Assembly: GCF_050859025.1 (NCBI RefSeq)
Contig: NZ_CP138200.1
Coordinates: forward strand, 5,952,001-6,016,000
DNA: 64,000 nucleotides
Reading direction: 5' to 3'
DNA from: Wukongibacter sp050859025
Lineage (GTDB): Bacteria > Bacillota > Clostridia > Peptostreptococcales > Caminicellaceae
Each line of letters begins with the position of its first letter. The stretch's first letter is position 1. The position numbers were made by a program, and so were the translations under genes. A model generated the notes under the pieces. It was not told where the DNA came from. It did no database searches and saw only the letters and a list, made by a program, of their open reading frames with translations. This document shows positions 53,447 to 60,780 of the stretch, one piece after another.

Positions 53447-54605
53447 TTTTTTCCAATTCCTCACCCATAGCCTTCTCAAGATATGGATCTATATTCCAAA
53501 ACTTTTTAAAGTCCTTGTATTGCTTTATGGATGCTTCATTATATTTCCCTTTATTAAAGGCCCTTATAAGGATATTTTTCGGTGTATGCTCCATGTCTAT
53601 AAATTCCAGCATCTGTACGGAATAGCCCATTATTTCAAGAACATTTCCCCTTACACTGTCTGTAATAAGACTAGAGAGCTTCTCTTTTATGATTCCATGC
53701 TTTTCCATAGGCTTCATTACAGGATTATAAATTTGGTTAAGCAACTCATGTTGACAGCAAGGAACTGTAAGGATTACATCGGCTTCCCATTTTACTGCTT
53801 TTACAAGGGCATCATCGGTAGCCGTATCACAAGCATGAAGAGAAACTACCATATCAGCCTTATTAGTTCCTTCAAATCCCTTTATATCTCCATGAATAAA
53901 TTTTAGTTCTTTATAACCAAGCTCATTAGCTATTTTGTTGCAAAATTCTATTACATCCTCTTTCAGATCAAGTCCTATTATATTCACATCCAAAGCTAGT
54001 TTATCCACAAGATAGTAATATAGAGCAAAGGTAAGATAGGATTTTCCACAGCCGAAATCGATTATATTTATAGTACGGTCTTTATTTAGATATGGTACAC
54101 AGTCTGAAACCATCTCTAAAAACCTATTCAACTGCTTGAATTTGTCATATTTTTGAGATAAAATCTTTCCATCCTTGTTCATTACGCCAAGTCTAATTAG
54201 AAATTCACAGGGCTCATTTTCTGGAAGTATATAATTTTTCCTTCTATCATGACTCATATCAATTTTTTCCTTAGTTGGAAGTTTTTTAAGTATCTTTTCC
54301 TTTCCTTTTTTGCTTATCAATACCTGATAATCTGCATCTATCGTGTATATATTTGCTTGCCTAAAATATGATTTGATCAAATTATTTAGCTCTGATACAG
54401 CTTCATAGGAATCAAGATTGTTATGTGTTACTTTTTTATCATAGTGATATGTGAATTGAAGCATAAATTGATTTTTTATTATTACAGGCTTTACTGTAAC
54501 CTTACTAAAGGTCTTTTCACTCTTTTTTCTGACATTACTTAATATTCCCTGTATAAGCTTTTCTTCATTAACTATACTATCTATCAAACTCAATACGTTA
54601 TCCAT
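53433..54605 (-). CDS. SAM-dependent methyltransferase (Methyltransf_25/32-like)
   Basis: 390 residues. An N-terminal ~170-residue domain without recognised motifs, then a class I methyltransferase fold: motif I IIDFGCGKSYLTFALYYYL, VNIIGLDLKEDVIEFCNK, FIHGDIKGFEG, ADMVVSLHACDTATDDALVK. The DxHACDTA and later TVPCCQHELL (PCCQHE) recall methyltransferases acting on RNA or small molecules; the substrate is not known. Ends tail to tail with dsdA. No partner genes. Confidence 0.85.
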   Translation of the reverse strand: MDNVLSLIDSIVNEEKLIQGILSNVRKKSEKTFSKVTVKPVIIKNQFMLQFTYHYDKKVTHNNLDSYEAVSELNNLIKSYFRQANIYTIDADYQVLISKKGKEKILKKLPTKEKIDMSHDRRKNYILPENEPCEFLIRLGVMNKDGKILSQKYDKFKQLNRFLEMVSDCVPYLNKDRTINIIDFGCGKSYLTFALYYYLVDKLALDVNIIGLDLKEDVIEFCNKIANELGYKELKFIHGDIKGFEGTNKADMVVSLHACDTATDDALVKAVKWEADVILTVPCCQHELLNQIYNPVMKPMEKHGIIKEKLSSLITDSVRGNVLEIMGYSVQMLEFIDMEHTPKNILIRAFNKGKYNEASIKQYKDFKKFWNIDPYLEKAMGEELEKRLRS

Positions 54606-54651
54606 AAGCTCTCTCCTAATAAGTATTTCTAAGAATATTTTTTCTTCTTGA

Positions 54652-54757
54652 TATAGGGTTTACATAGTAGAACTTAATTTATACATGTACAAATACTTAG
54701 AGTTTCTGAAGGTTTTGTAAATATATAAATTAAAATCTCTACTTAAAGTCCCTATAT
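54652..54757 (+). repeat. Family A palindromic repeat, copy A7
   Basis: TATAGGGTTTACATAGTAGA to CTACTTAAAGTCCCTATAT. Lies 46 bp upstream of the methyltransferase start. Confidence 0.87.
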
Positions 54758-54865
54758 AATTCATTTATAAAATCTTCTTTTCAATTCAAAATTATAATAT
54801 ATATAGTCATAAGTTTAAAGATATAACCGCCTTCGTTGTCAGATAAAATTTATCTATACAACAAA

Positions 54866-54893
54866 ATAGGCATTGTTCTTTAGAACTTTGCCT
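54866..54893 (-). terminator. Weak terminator after the ferritin-like gene
   Basis: Minus strand GGCAAAGTTCT-AA-AGAACAATGCC with an internal mismatch, then TATTTTG. Confidence 0.5.
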
Positions 54894-54954
54894 GATATCT
54901 TAAGAACACACTCTTCACTTAAATTTTGAATATGGTATTCCAACCCCTATAAAT

Positions 54955-55488
54955 CTATAGTTTGAATACATCTTTTAAGTCCCTATCTTTTAAACACTTA
55001 CATCCTTTACATTTAGGTACAAAATCTAAAAACTCTTCTTCCTTATTTTGATCGAGCTTATTTACAAAATTCAAAATATTTTCCATAACCAATTTATGTT
55101 TCTTTTCTTCTTCTGCAAGCCTCTTAAATATAATTCTTTCCCTTTCATTCTCAGTTTTCTGACAATGTTCTTCATATAGCTTTATGCTTTTATCTTCCAT
55201 ATTGAAGGCATGCCTATAAGCTTCTATGGCAGGAACAGTTAGGTCAATTTTTTTATCCGAGGAAAGCATTTCAGCGAATATATTATTTGCATTCTTTAAA
55301 GTATCTGATTTGATACTTTCTTCTTTAGCCTCTATCATCCCATTTATTATCCTATGGTGCTCATCTTCGTCCTTCGCAAGCATTTCAAATATTTTTTTAA
55401 AACCTTCATCTTGGGATCTATTCATAAGCTCTTCATAATATCTTTTTCCATCCAGTTCCATGTTTATAGCAAATTCATAAATATCCAC
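54955..55488 (-). CDS. Rubrerythrin/ferritin-like di-iron domain protein
   Basis: 177 residues from the GTG at 55486-55488 (AGGAGG seven bases upstream). Four-helix ferritin-like fold with paired Glu/His motifs: MELDGKRYYEELMNR, AKDEDEHHRII, YRHAFNMEDKSIKLYEEHCQ, LAEEEKKHKLVMENIL. The C-terminus has a CKGCKC Cys patch in place of the rubredoxin domain of true rubrerythrin. Probably peroxide reduction or iron handling in an anaerobe. Repeat A8 ends right at its ribosome site. Confidence 0.85.
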   Translation of the reverse strand: MDIYEFAINMELDGKRYYEELMNRSQDEGFKKIFEMLAKDEDEHHRIINGMIEAKEESIKSDTLKNANNIFAEMLSSDKKIDLTVPAIEAYRHAFNMEDKSIKLYEEHCQKTENERERIIFKRLAEEEKKHKLVMENILNFVNKLDQNKEEEFLDFVPKCKGCKCLKDRDLKDVFKL

Positions 55489-55500
55489 TACATAACCTCC

Positions 55501-55605
55501 TATATAGAGTCCTTAGTGAAACTTAATTTATACATATCAAAATATATGATGATTCTGGGAGGTTTTGATTTGCATAAATTAGAATTTTTACTGAAATCTC
55601 TATAG
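55501..55605 (+). repeat. Family A palindromic repeat, copy A8
   Basis: TATATAGAGTCCTTAGTGAA to TTACTGAAATCTCTATAG. Adjacent to the AGGAGG of the ferritin-like gene (13 bp before its start codon). Confidence 0.85.
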
Positions 55606-55674
55606 TAATCTTCTATTACTTTATTAATACCCATATATCATCGAAAATTAAACTTAAATTTTAATAATCTATAA

Positions 55675-55779
55675 TATAGGGTTCAAATAGTAGAACTTAA
55701 TTTATACATGTACAAATACTCAGTGTTTCTGGGAATTCTGGACATGTATAAATTAAAGTCTCTACTTGAATCCCTATAA
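55675..55779 (+). repeat. Family A palindromic repeat, copy A9
   Basis: TATAGGGTTCAAATAGTAGA to CTACTTGAATCCCTATAA. Lies 30 bp upstream of the met promoter. Confidence 0.88.
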
Positions 55780-55808
55780 TTGGCAAGTCTTGTATAAAAA
55801 ATTATCTA

Positions 55809-55836
55809 TTGACAAATCTATTTAATACTTTATAAT
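55809..55836 (+). promoter_or_regulatory. Consensus sigma-A promoter of the met operon
   Basis: TTGACA (55809-55814), 16-base spacer, TATAAT (55831-55836); about 55 bases before the SAM aptamer. Confidence 0.88.
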
Positions 55837-55852
55837 ATAAATCATATTATGG

Positions 55853-55880
55853 ATAAGCAACATTAAGATTTAAAACAAAA
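55853..55880 (+). repeat. Half copy of family B (B3)
   Basis: GCAACATTAAGATTTAAAA (19 bases) is identical to the left arm of B1 (about 15947-15965). The rest of the element is absent. It lies between the met promoter and the riboswitch. Confidence 0.5.
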
Positions 55881-55891
55881 TATTCTAAACT

Positions 55892-56039
55892 CTTATCAAG
55901 AGTGGCAGAGGGACTGGCCCTACGAAGCCCAGCAACCGGCATTTTGTGCAGCGGTGCTAAATCCAGCGATATTTCGATATCGAGAGATGAGATTAATCAT
56001 AAGCTTATTACCTCTTTCGTTATCGAAGGAGGTTTTTTT
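55892..56039 (+). ncRNA. SAM-I (S-box) riboswitch with terminator
   Basis: CTTATCAAGAGTGGCAGAGG, GACTGGCCC, GAAGCCCAGCAACCGGC and GTGCTAAATCC are the conserved S-box blocks. P1 closes as CTTATC with GATGAG (55892-55897, 55986-55991). Terminator 56011-56039: CCTCTTTCG-TTAT-CGAAGGAGG then seven T. SAM binding should end transcription before metN. Confidence 0.96.
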
Positions 56040-56122
56040 ATTGCAGTGATTTCGTGGGAGATAAATTTAACCGAAATAAAGGCTGTCACAGTCTCTAAAT
56101 TTTTATTAGTGAGGTGAGTCAA

Positions 56123-57118
56123 TTGATCAAACTTAATAATTTAACCAAAATATATAAAAAGAATACGGATGAAGTAGTAGCTTTAAAAAATATAAACCTA
56201 CAGGTCAATAAAGGTTCTATTCATGGAATAATCGGCCTGAGTGGAGCAGGTAAGTCCTCTTTAATTAGATGTGTAAACAGGCTTGAGGAACCTACTTCGG
56301 GTGAGGTTTGGATTAATGGAGTAAATCTAACAACATTAAATAGCAAGGAGCTGAGAAATGCAAGAAAGAGAATCGGTATGATTTTCCAAGGATTTAATCT
56401 TCTATTAAGTAAAACCGTTTTTGATAATATTGCATTTCCATTAAGATTAGCTAAAATGTCTGAGGCTGAAATTAAGAAAAAAGTTATTTCTCTGCTTGAG
56501 CTAGTAGAGCTTTCTGATAAAGCTAATGTTTATCCATCACAATTAAGCGGAGGACAAAAGCAAAGAGTAGGTATAGCTAGGGCCCTAGCCAACGAACCAG
56601 ATGTTTTACTCTGTGATGAAGCTACTTCCGCCCTAGACCCTAAAACTACAAAGCAAATTCTAACCTTACTCAGAGATATAAATAAATCTATAGGTATCAC
56701 AATGGTTGTTGTTACCCATGAAATGGATGTGATTAAGGAAATATGTAACTATGTAACGATACTAGAAGGCGGAAAAGTTATTGAATCGGGAAATACCGTG
56801 GATATATTTTCAAAGCCCGGCAATGAGATAACAAAGCATTTTGTAGAAAGTAATAATTATTTACCAAAGGAGTTCATAAAGGGTATGACACTAAATTTAT
56901 CCTTCACGAAGGGAAGTGCAAATGAGCCTATTATATCAAGCTTAATCAGGAAATTTAATATTGATGTGAATATTTTATCGGGGCAAATAGAGTATGTTCA
57001 AAACCAGCCCTTGGGTAAGTTAACCATAGGTATTAATAGTATCTCAAATAGTTTAGATGATATTGTTTCATACCTTGAATCCAATAATGTAAAAGTAGAG
57101 GTGATTGCAAATGAATAA
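56123..57118 (+). CDS. metN: Methionine ABC transporter ATP-binding protein
   Basis: 331 residues from the TTG at 56123 (GAGGTG seven bases upstream; the in-frame GTG at 56114 is part of that site). Walker A GLSGAGKSS, signature LSGGQKQRVG, Walker B VLLCDEATSALD, H-loop VVTHEMD. The C-terminal NIL domain (about 260-331, GKLTIGINSISNSLDDIVSY) is the methionine-sensing regulatory part. Under SAM riboswitch control. Overlaps metI by 8 bases. Confidence 0.96.
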   Translation: MIKLNNLTKIYKKNTDEVVALKNINLQVNKGSIHGIIGLSGAGKSSLIRCVNRLEEPTSGEVWINGVNLTTLNSKELRNARKRIGMIFQGFNLLLSKTVFDNIAFPLRLAKMSEAEIKKKVISLLELVELSDKANVYPSQLSGGQKQRVGIARALANEPDVLLCDEATSALDPKTTKQILTLLRDINKSIGITMVVVTHEMDVIKEICNYVTILEGGKVIESGNTVDIFSKPGNEITKHFVESNNYLPKEFIKGMTLNLSFTKGSANEPIISSLIRKFNIDVNILSGQIEYVQNQPLGKLTIGINSISNSLDDIVSYLESNNVKVEVIANE

Positions 57119-57761
57119 TACACTTGATCTTCTTATACCATCCCTTATTGAGACACTTTATATGATAGGTATATCAGCATTTTTTACAATATTACTTGGT
57201 TTACCCCTCGGTATAATCTTAGTAGTTACAGAAAAAAATCATATAATACCATTTCCTTCATTAAATAAAGTGCTTTCTACAATAATCAATGTTATAAGAT
57301 CACTGCCAGCAATAATCTTAATAATCCTAATCGTTCCTTTTACTCGATTTATAGTAGGTACTTCTATTGGTACTACGGCAGCCATTGTTCCATTAGTAGT
57401 AGCAGCTACACCATTCTTTGCTAGAGTAGTTGAGACTTCTTTAAAGGAAGTTGATTGGGGAATAGTAGAGGCTTCAATCGCAATGGGTGCATCACCCTTT
57501 CAAATTATTTTAAAGGTTTTATTACCAGAGGCAATGTCATCCCTTGCCCTTGGTATTACTATAACACTTATAAATATTTTAGGTTATTCTGCTATAGCAG
57601 GAATAGTAGGAGGAGGTGGACTAGGAGATTTAGCAATTAGATATGGATATCATCGCTTTAAAACAGATGTATTAATAGCTGCTGTAATTGTACTTATTGT
57701 TATAGTTCAAATTACTCAGTTCTCAGGAAATTTTTTAGCAAAAACACTGAAAAAAAGTTAA
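57111..57761 (+). CDS. metI: Methionine ABC transporter permease
   Basis: 216 residues from the ATG at 57111, which overlaps the metN stop (ATGAATAA); GAGGTGA precedes it. Five hydrophobic helices. The EAA loop, the contact to MetN, is VEASIAMGASPFQIILKVLL; NVIRSLPAIILIILIVPFTR is also typical of MetI. Confidence 0.95.
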   Translation: MNNTLDLLIPSLIETLYMIGISAFFTILLGLPLGIILVVTEKNHIIPFPSLNKVLSTIINVIRSLPAIILIILIVPFTRFIVGTSIGTTAAIVPLVVAATPFFARVVETSLKEVDWGIVEASIAMGASPFQIILKVLLPEAMSSLALGITITLINILGYSAIAGIVGGGGLGDLAIRYGYHRFKTDVLIAAVIVLIVIVQITQFSGNFLAKTLKKS

Positions 57762-57774
57762 GGAGGAGATTTTA

Positions 57775-58599
57775 ATGAAAAAAAATATTTTATTAATTAC
57801 TGTTAGTTTACTAATTCTTTCTCTAGCATTAGCAGGATGTACTACTAATACACCAGCTAATGATGAGTCTAAAAGTGATAAAACTGTTTTAAGGGTAGGT
57901 GCAACACCTCTGCCTCATTCTGAAATCTTAAATATAATCAAGCCAAAGCTTGAAGAAGAGGGTATAACCCTTGAAATAATTGAGTTTACTGATTACGTAA
58001 AACCTAACCTTGCTCTAGATTCAAAGGAAATAGATGCTAATTTCTTTCAGCATACTCCCTATATGGAATCCTTTGCCAGAGAGCACAATATAAAGTTAGC
58101 TAGTGCTGCCAAAATTCACGTTGAACCCCTTGGACTATATTCAAAGAAAATCAAGTCAGTAGATGAATTGAAGGACGGAGCCGTAATTTCGATTCCTAAC
58201 GACCCTACTAATGAGGGTAGAGCCTTAATTCTTCTTGAAGCTAAAGGATTTATTAAGCTTAAGGAAGGGGCTGGATTAGAAGCTACAGATAAGGATATAG
58301 CAGAAAATCCTAAGAATTTACTATTTGAACCTATTGACGCAGCTCAACTTCCTAGAACTCTAGATGATGTTGATGCCGCTGTAATCAACACAAATTATGC
58401 TCTTGAGGCTGGTCTTAATCCTTCAAAAGATGCATTAATAATAGAGGGAAGTGAGTCTCCATATGCAAATATACTTACTATTAGACCCGATGATAAGGAA
58501 AATGAAAATATAAAGAAATTAGTTGAGGCTTTACAATCCGATGATGTTAAAAGCTTCATTGAAGAGCAGTATAAGGGAGCTGTAGTTCCTGCATTTTAA
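57775..58599 (+). CDS. metQ: Methionine-binding lipoprotein
   Basis: 274 residues. Lipobox LAGC (Cys about 22). LRVGATPLPHSEILNIIKPK, DANFFQHTPYMESFAREHNI and DDVDAAVINTNYALEAGLNP are NlpA/MetQ signatures. Binds methionine outside the membrane for MetNI. RBS AAGGAGGAG, 13 bases after metI. Last riboswitch-controlled gene. Confidence 0.95.
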   Translation: MKKNILLITVSLLILSLALAGCTTNTPANDESKSDKTVLRVGATPLPHSEILNIIKPKLEEEGITLEIIEFTDYVKPNLALDSKEIDANFFQHTPYMESFAREHNIKLASAAKIHVEPLGLYSKKIKSVDELKDGAVISIPNDPTNEGRALILLEAKGFIKLKEGAGLEATDKDIAENPKNLLFEPIDAAQLPRTLDDVDAAVINTNYALEAGLNPSKDALIIEGSESPYANILTIRPDDKENENIKKLVEALQSDDVKSFIEEQYKGAVVPAF

Positions 58600-58762
58600 T
58601 TCATATTAAAAAAACAAAGCTAATATAGTTGCTACATCAATTCTTTAAATAGATTGACTTCTTGTGCTAGTAAATCATATATTTAGATTTTACAATATTT
58701 AGGGAGTTATGATATTTTGTTTGAGTAATTTTTGATAAATTAATCAAGGTGGGGAATACAGT

Positions 58763-58963
58763 ATGCTAGATCACAAGGTTGGCAAATTTATAATAATCTT
58801 TCTCATAGTATCAATTGGACCTATTATATATAATGTAGTCGCTAATTATATGAATAGCAATTATGCTTTATCTATAAAATCTTGCAACTTTATAGGCGTC
58901 CTATGTTTAGCTTCATATTATATAGGTGTTATTGTAACAATTATCTTAAGAAGGAAACTTTAA
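58763..58963 (+). CDS. Small membrane protein of unknown function
   Basis: 66 residues with two hydrophobic helices (FIIIFLIVSIGPIIYNVVA; NFIGVLCLASYYIGVIVTII) and a basic end RRKL. AAGGTGGGG lies eight bases before the ATG, supporting a real gene. No recognised family. Stands alone 163 bases after metQ; that gap shows no clear promoter or terminator. Confidence 0.55.
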   Translation: MLDHKVGKFIIIFLIVSIGPIIYNVVANYMNSNYALSIKSCNFIGVLCLASYYIGVIVTIILRRKL

Positions 58964-59062
58964 TGTATCATATATTAATATAAAAAAAGAAAAGATAAAG
59001 AAAAACAAAACCTAGTATTTTGAACTGACCCATGTCAAGTAGACAGGTAATTTAATTAAAAT

Positions 59063-59917
59063 TCATGCACAATGGAGTGCTTGATTACGATATTCCATCG
59101 GAGCCAAGCACCCTAATTTTTTTTGAAATCTTTGCTCATTATAGAATTTAATATATTTAATTATCTTCATTTTTAATTCTTCTAATGATTGAAACTTCTT
59201 ACCATAAAACATCTCTGATTTTAATGTTCCAAAAAATCCTTCCATTGGACCATTATCAATGCACTTACCAATACGTGACATGCTTTGCTGCATACCAGCT
59301 TCTTCTATTTTTCCTTTAAAAACGGTTGATGTGTATTGGAAACCCCTGTCACTATGGAATATAGGTTTTACATCTGGATACTTCTTCAATGCACTATCAA
59401 ACATTTTAAAAACAAGCTGATTATTGTTTTTAAATGATAAATTATATTCGATAATACTGTTACCATAAAGATCCATAATTGGACTTAAATATAGTTTGCG
59501 TTTATCACCTGAAATAGAGAATTCAGTGACATCTGTTAGCCATTTCTCATTCGGTTTTTCTGCTTTGAAGTTTCTAGATAATATATTCTCTTTAATATAA
59601 TCTGGTTTCACTTTCTTGCGATTTACCTTCTTTCGTCTGATTCTAGCTGTGATATTTTGATACCTCATCAAACGATGTATATATCCCTCAGAATACGTCT
59701 TTTGATTTAATCGATTGATAAACATGGTCATTCGTCTGTACCCCAAAATACCATCAAACGCTAAGTGATACTCATTTATTAGAGAACAAAGCAATTCATC
59801 ATTCTTTTCTTTTTCAGGTTTAATTCTATTTTTATGTTTATAATAGGAACTACGTGCAATACCTAAGACTTTACACATCATAGACAACGAGTATCCTTGA
59901 TCACGATAGTAATCCAC
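59063..59917 (-). CDS. IS3-family transposase OrfB (DDE integrase core)
   Basis: 284 residues from GTG 59915-59917. HTH_21-like N-terminus (GYRRMTMFINRLNQKTYSEG), then rve core with catalytic D in WLTDVTEF, D in FHSDRGFQYTS and E in DNGPMEGFFGTLKSE. The frame is open well upstream of the GTG, through KKRGVRKEKSLSKVRQEASY, overlapping the end of orfA. It is +1 relative to orfA. All three acidic residues are present, so the enzyme could be active if the frames are joined. Confidence 0.93.
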   Translation of the reverse strand: MDYYRDQGYSLSMMCKVLGIARSSYYKHKNRIKPEKEKNDELLCSLINEYHLAFDGILGYRRMTMFINRLNQKTYSEGYIHRLMRYQNITARIRRKKVNRKKVKPDYIKENILSRNFKAEKPNEKWLTDVTEFSISGDKRKLYLSPIMDLYGNSIIEYNLSFKNNNQLVFKMFDSALKKYPDVKPIFHSDRGFQYTSTVFKGKIEEAGMQQSMSRIGKCIDNGPMEGFFGTLKSEMFYGKKFQSLEELKMKIIKYIKFYNEQRFQKKLGCLAPMEYRNQALHCA

Positions 59918-59927
59918 TGTTTGATAA

Positions 59928-60644
59928 CTAGCTTCTTGTCTTACTTTTGATAACGATTTTTCTTTTCGAACTCCTCTTTTTTTTAAGAACTTCTAGTTCA
60001 AATTCTCTGCGTTTCCTAAGAGCTCTCTCTTTTTCCAACTCAAGTTTAAGTCTTTCTATTTCTGTTAAAGAGACTTCATAAACTGAATTTTTATGTTTTG
60101 GACCTCGTTTCTTATACTCAAGAGCTTCTACACCACCCTTTAAGTAAGCTTTAGTCCATTTATATACGTTGGCGTAGTTAATAGCGAACTTACTTGCTGC
60201 TTCTTTATAATTCATACCATTTGAGATAACCCATTTAACAATTTCCAAACGTTCTTCAAATGTTGTTTTTCGAGATTTCATGGTATAGACTTCTCCTTTG
60301 GGATCATAATTATTTAACTCTATACCATTATAATACTTATTGACCCATTTACGAATAGTTGAATCCATGATATTGTATTTTGCACTTAAATCGGGATACG
60401 AATATTTACCTGACAGATATAATGAAACAACTGATAATTTAAATTCTTTAGTATAAGAACGATTTCGATTTGAATGGCTAAAAGCATTTGGCCCGTGAAT
60501 TTTATATTTTAAATACCATTGGCGAAGTCCTTCAGGATTACATCCAATTTCTTTAGCTATACTAGTGATACTACCATACCCATTAATATATTTTTCGCAT
60601 GCTTCGATTTTCTCTTCTTTACTAAACTTAAATTTTCTTCCCAT
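59928..60644 (-). CDS. IS3-family transposase OrfA (helix-turn-helix)
   Basis: 238 residues, long for OrfA, with repeated HTH units: GSITSIAKEIGCNPEGLRQW, KYSYPDLSAKYNIMDSTIRK and NYKEAASKFAINYANVYKWT, then a C-terminal leucine-zipper-like coil (EIERLKLELEKERALRKRRE). Binds the element ends. A run of eight A then G (CTTAAAAAAAAG, near 59984-59995) marks the junction to orfB. RBS GGAGG before the ATG. Confidence 0.92.
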   Translation of the reverse strand: MGRKFKFSKEEKIEACEKYINGYGSITSIAKEIGCNPEGLRQWYLKYKIHGPNAFSHSNRNRSYTKEFKLSVVSLYLSGKYSYPDLSAKYNIMDSTIRKWVNKYYNGIELNNYDPKGEVYTMKSRKTTFEERLEIVKWVISNGMNYKEAASKFAINYANVYKWTKAYLKGGVEALEYKKRGPKHKNSVYEVSLTEIERLKLELEKERALRKRREFELEVLKKKRSSKRKIVIKSKTRS

Positions 60645-60780
60645 GAAAAAACCTCCAAAGTAGATTTGTAATTTAATTAATTACAGTGTCTACTTTGGAA
60701 GTATCATATCATTTTAGTATAGGTTTTGTTTTTCTTTAATACTATAGCAAGAATCAATATTCCTACTTATTTCATATATT

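Larger units (their letters stand above)
59021..60711 (-). mobile_element. IS3-family (IS150-like) insertion sequence, complete
   Basis: 1691 bp. Left end TGAACTGACCCATGTCAAGT then AGACA; right end, reversed, TGATATGATACTTCCAAAGT then AGACA; ends share TGA and AAGTAGACA. Probable 3-bp target repeat TTT on both sides (59018-59020, 60712-60714). Contains orfA and orfB. A hairpin CCAAAGTAGA / TCTACTTTGG lies before orfA. Confidence 0.87.
58996..60738. other. Terminator split by the IS3-family insertion
   Basis: TAAAGAAAAACAAAACCTA (58996-59014) and its exact 19-base complement (60720-60738) lie just outside the insertion element. Joined, they form a strong hairpin with T- and A-rich flanks, so the element entered the loop of a bidirectional terminator between the small membrane gene and hydA. 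Confidence 0.75.

Noticed and set aside
40867..55779. CRISPR array, considered because of many similar repeats
   Set aside because: Repeats are ~105 bp palindromes at irregular distances with genes between; no short direct repeats with uniform spacers and no cas genes.
55902..56117. 71-codon open frame over the SAM riboswitch
   Set aside because: Coincides with the aptamer and terminator and has no ribosome site; a by-product of the structured RNA.
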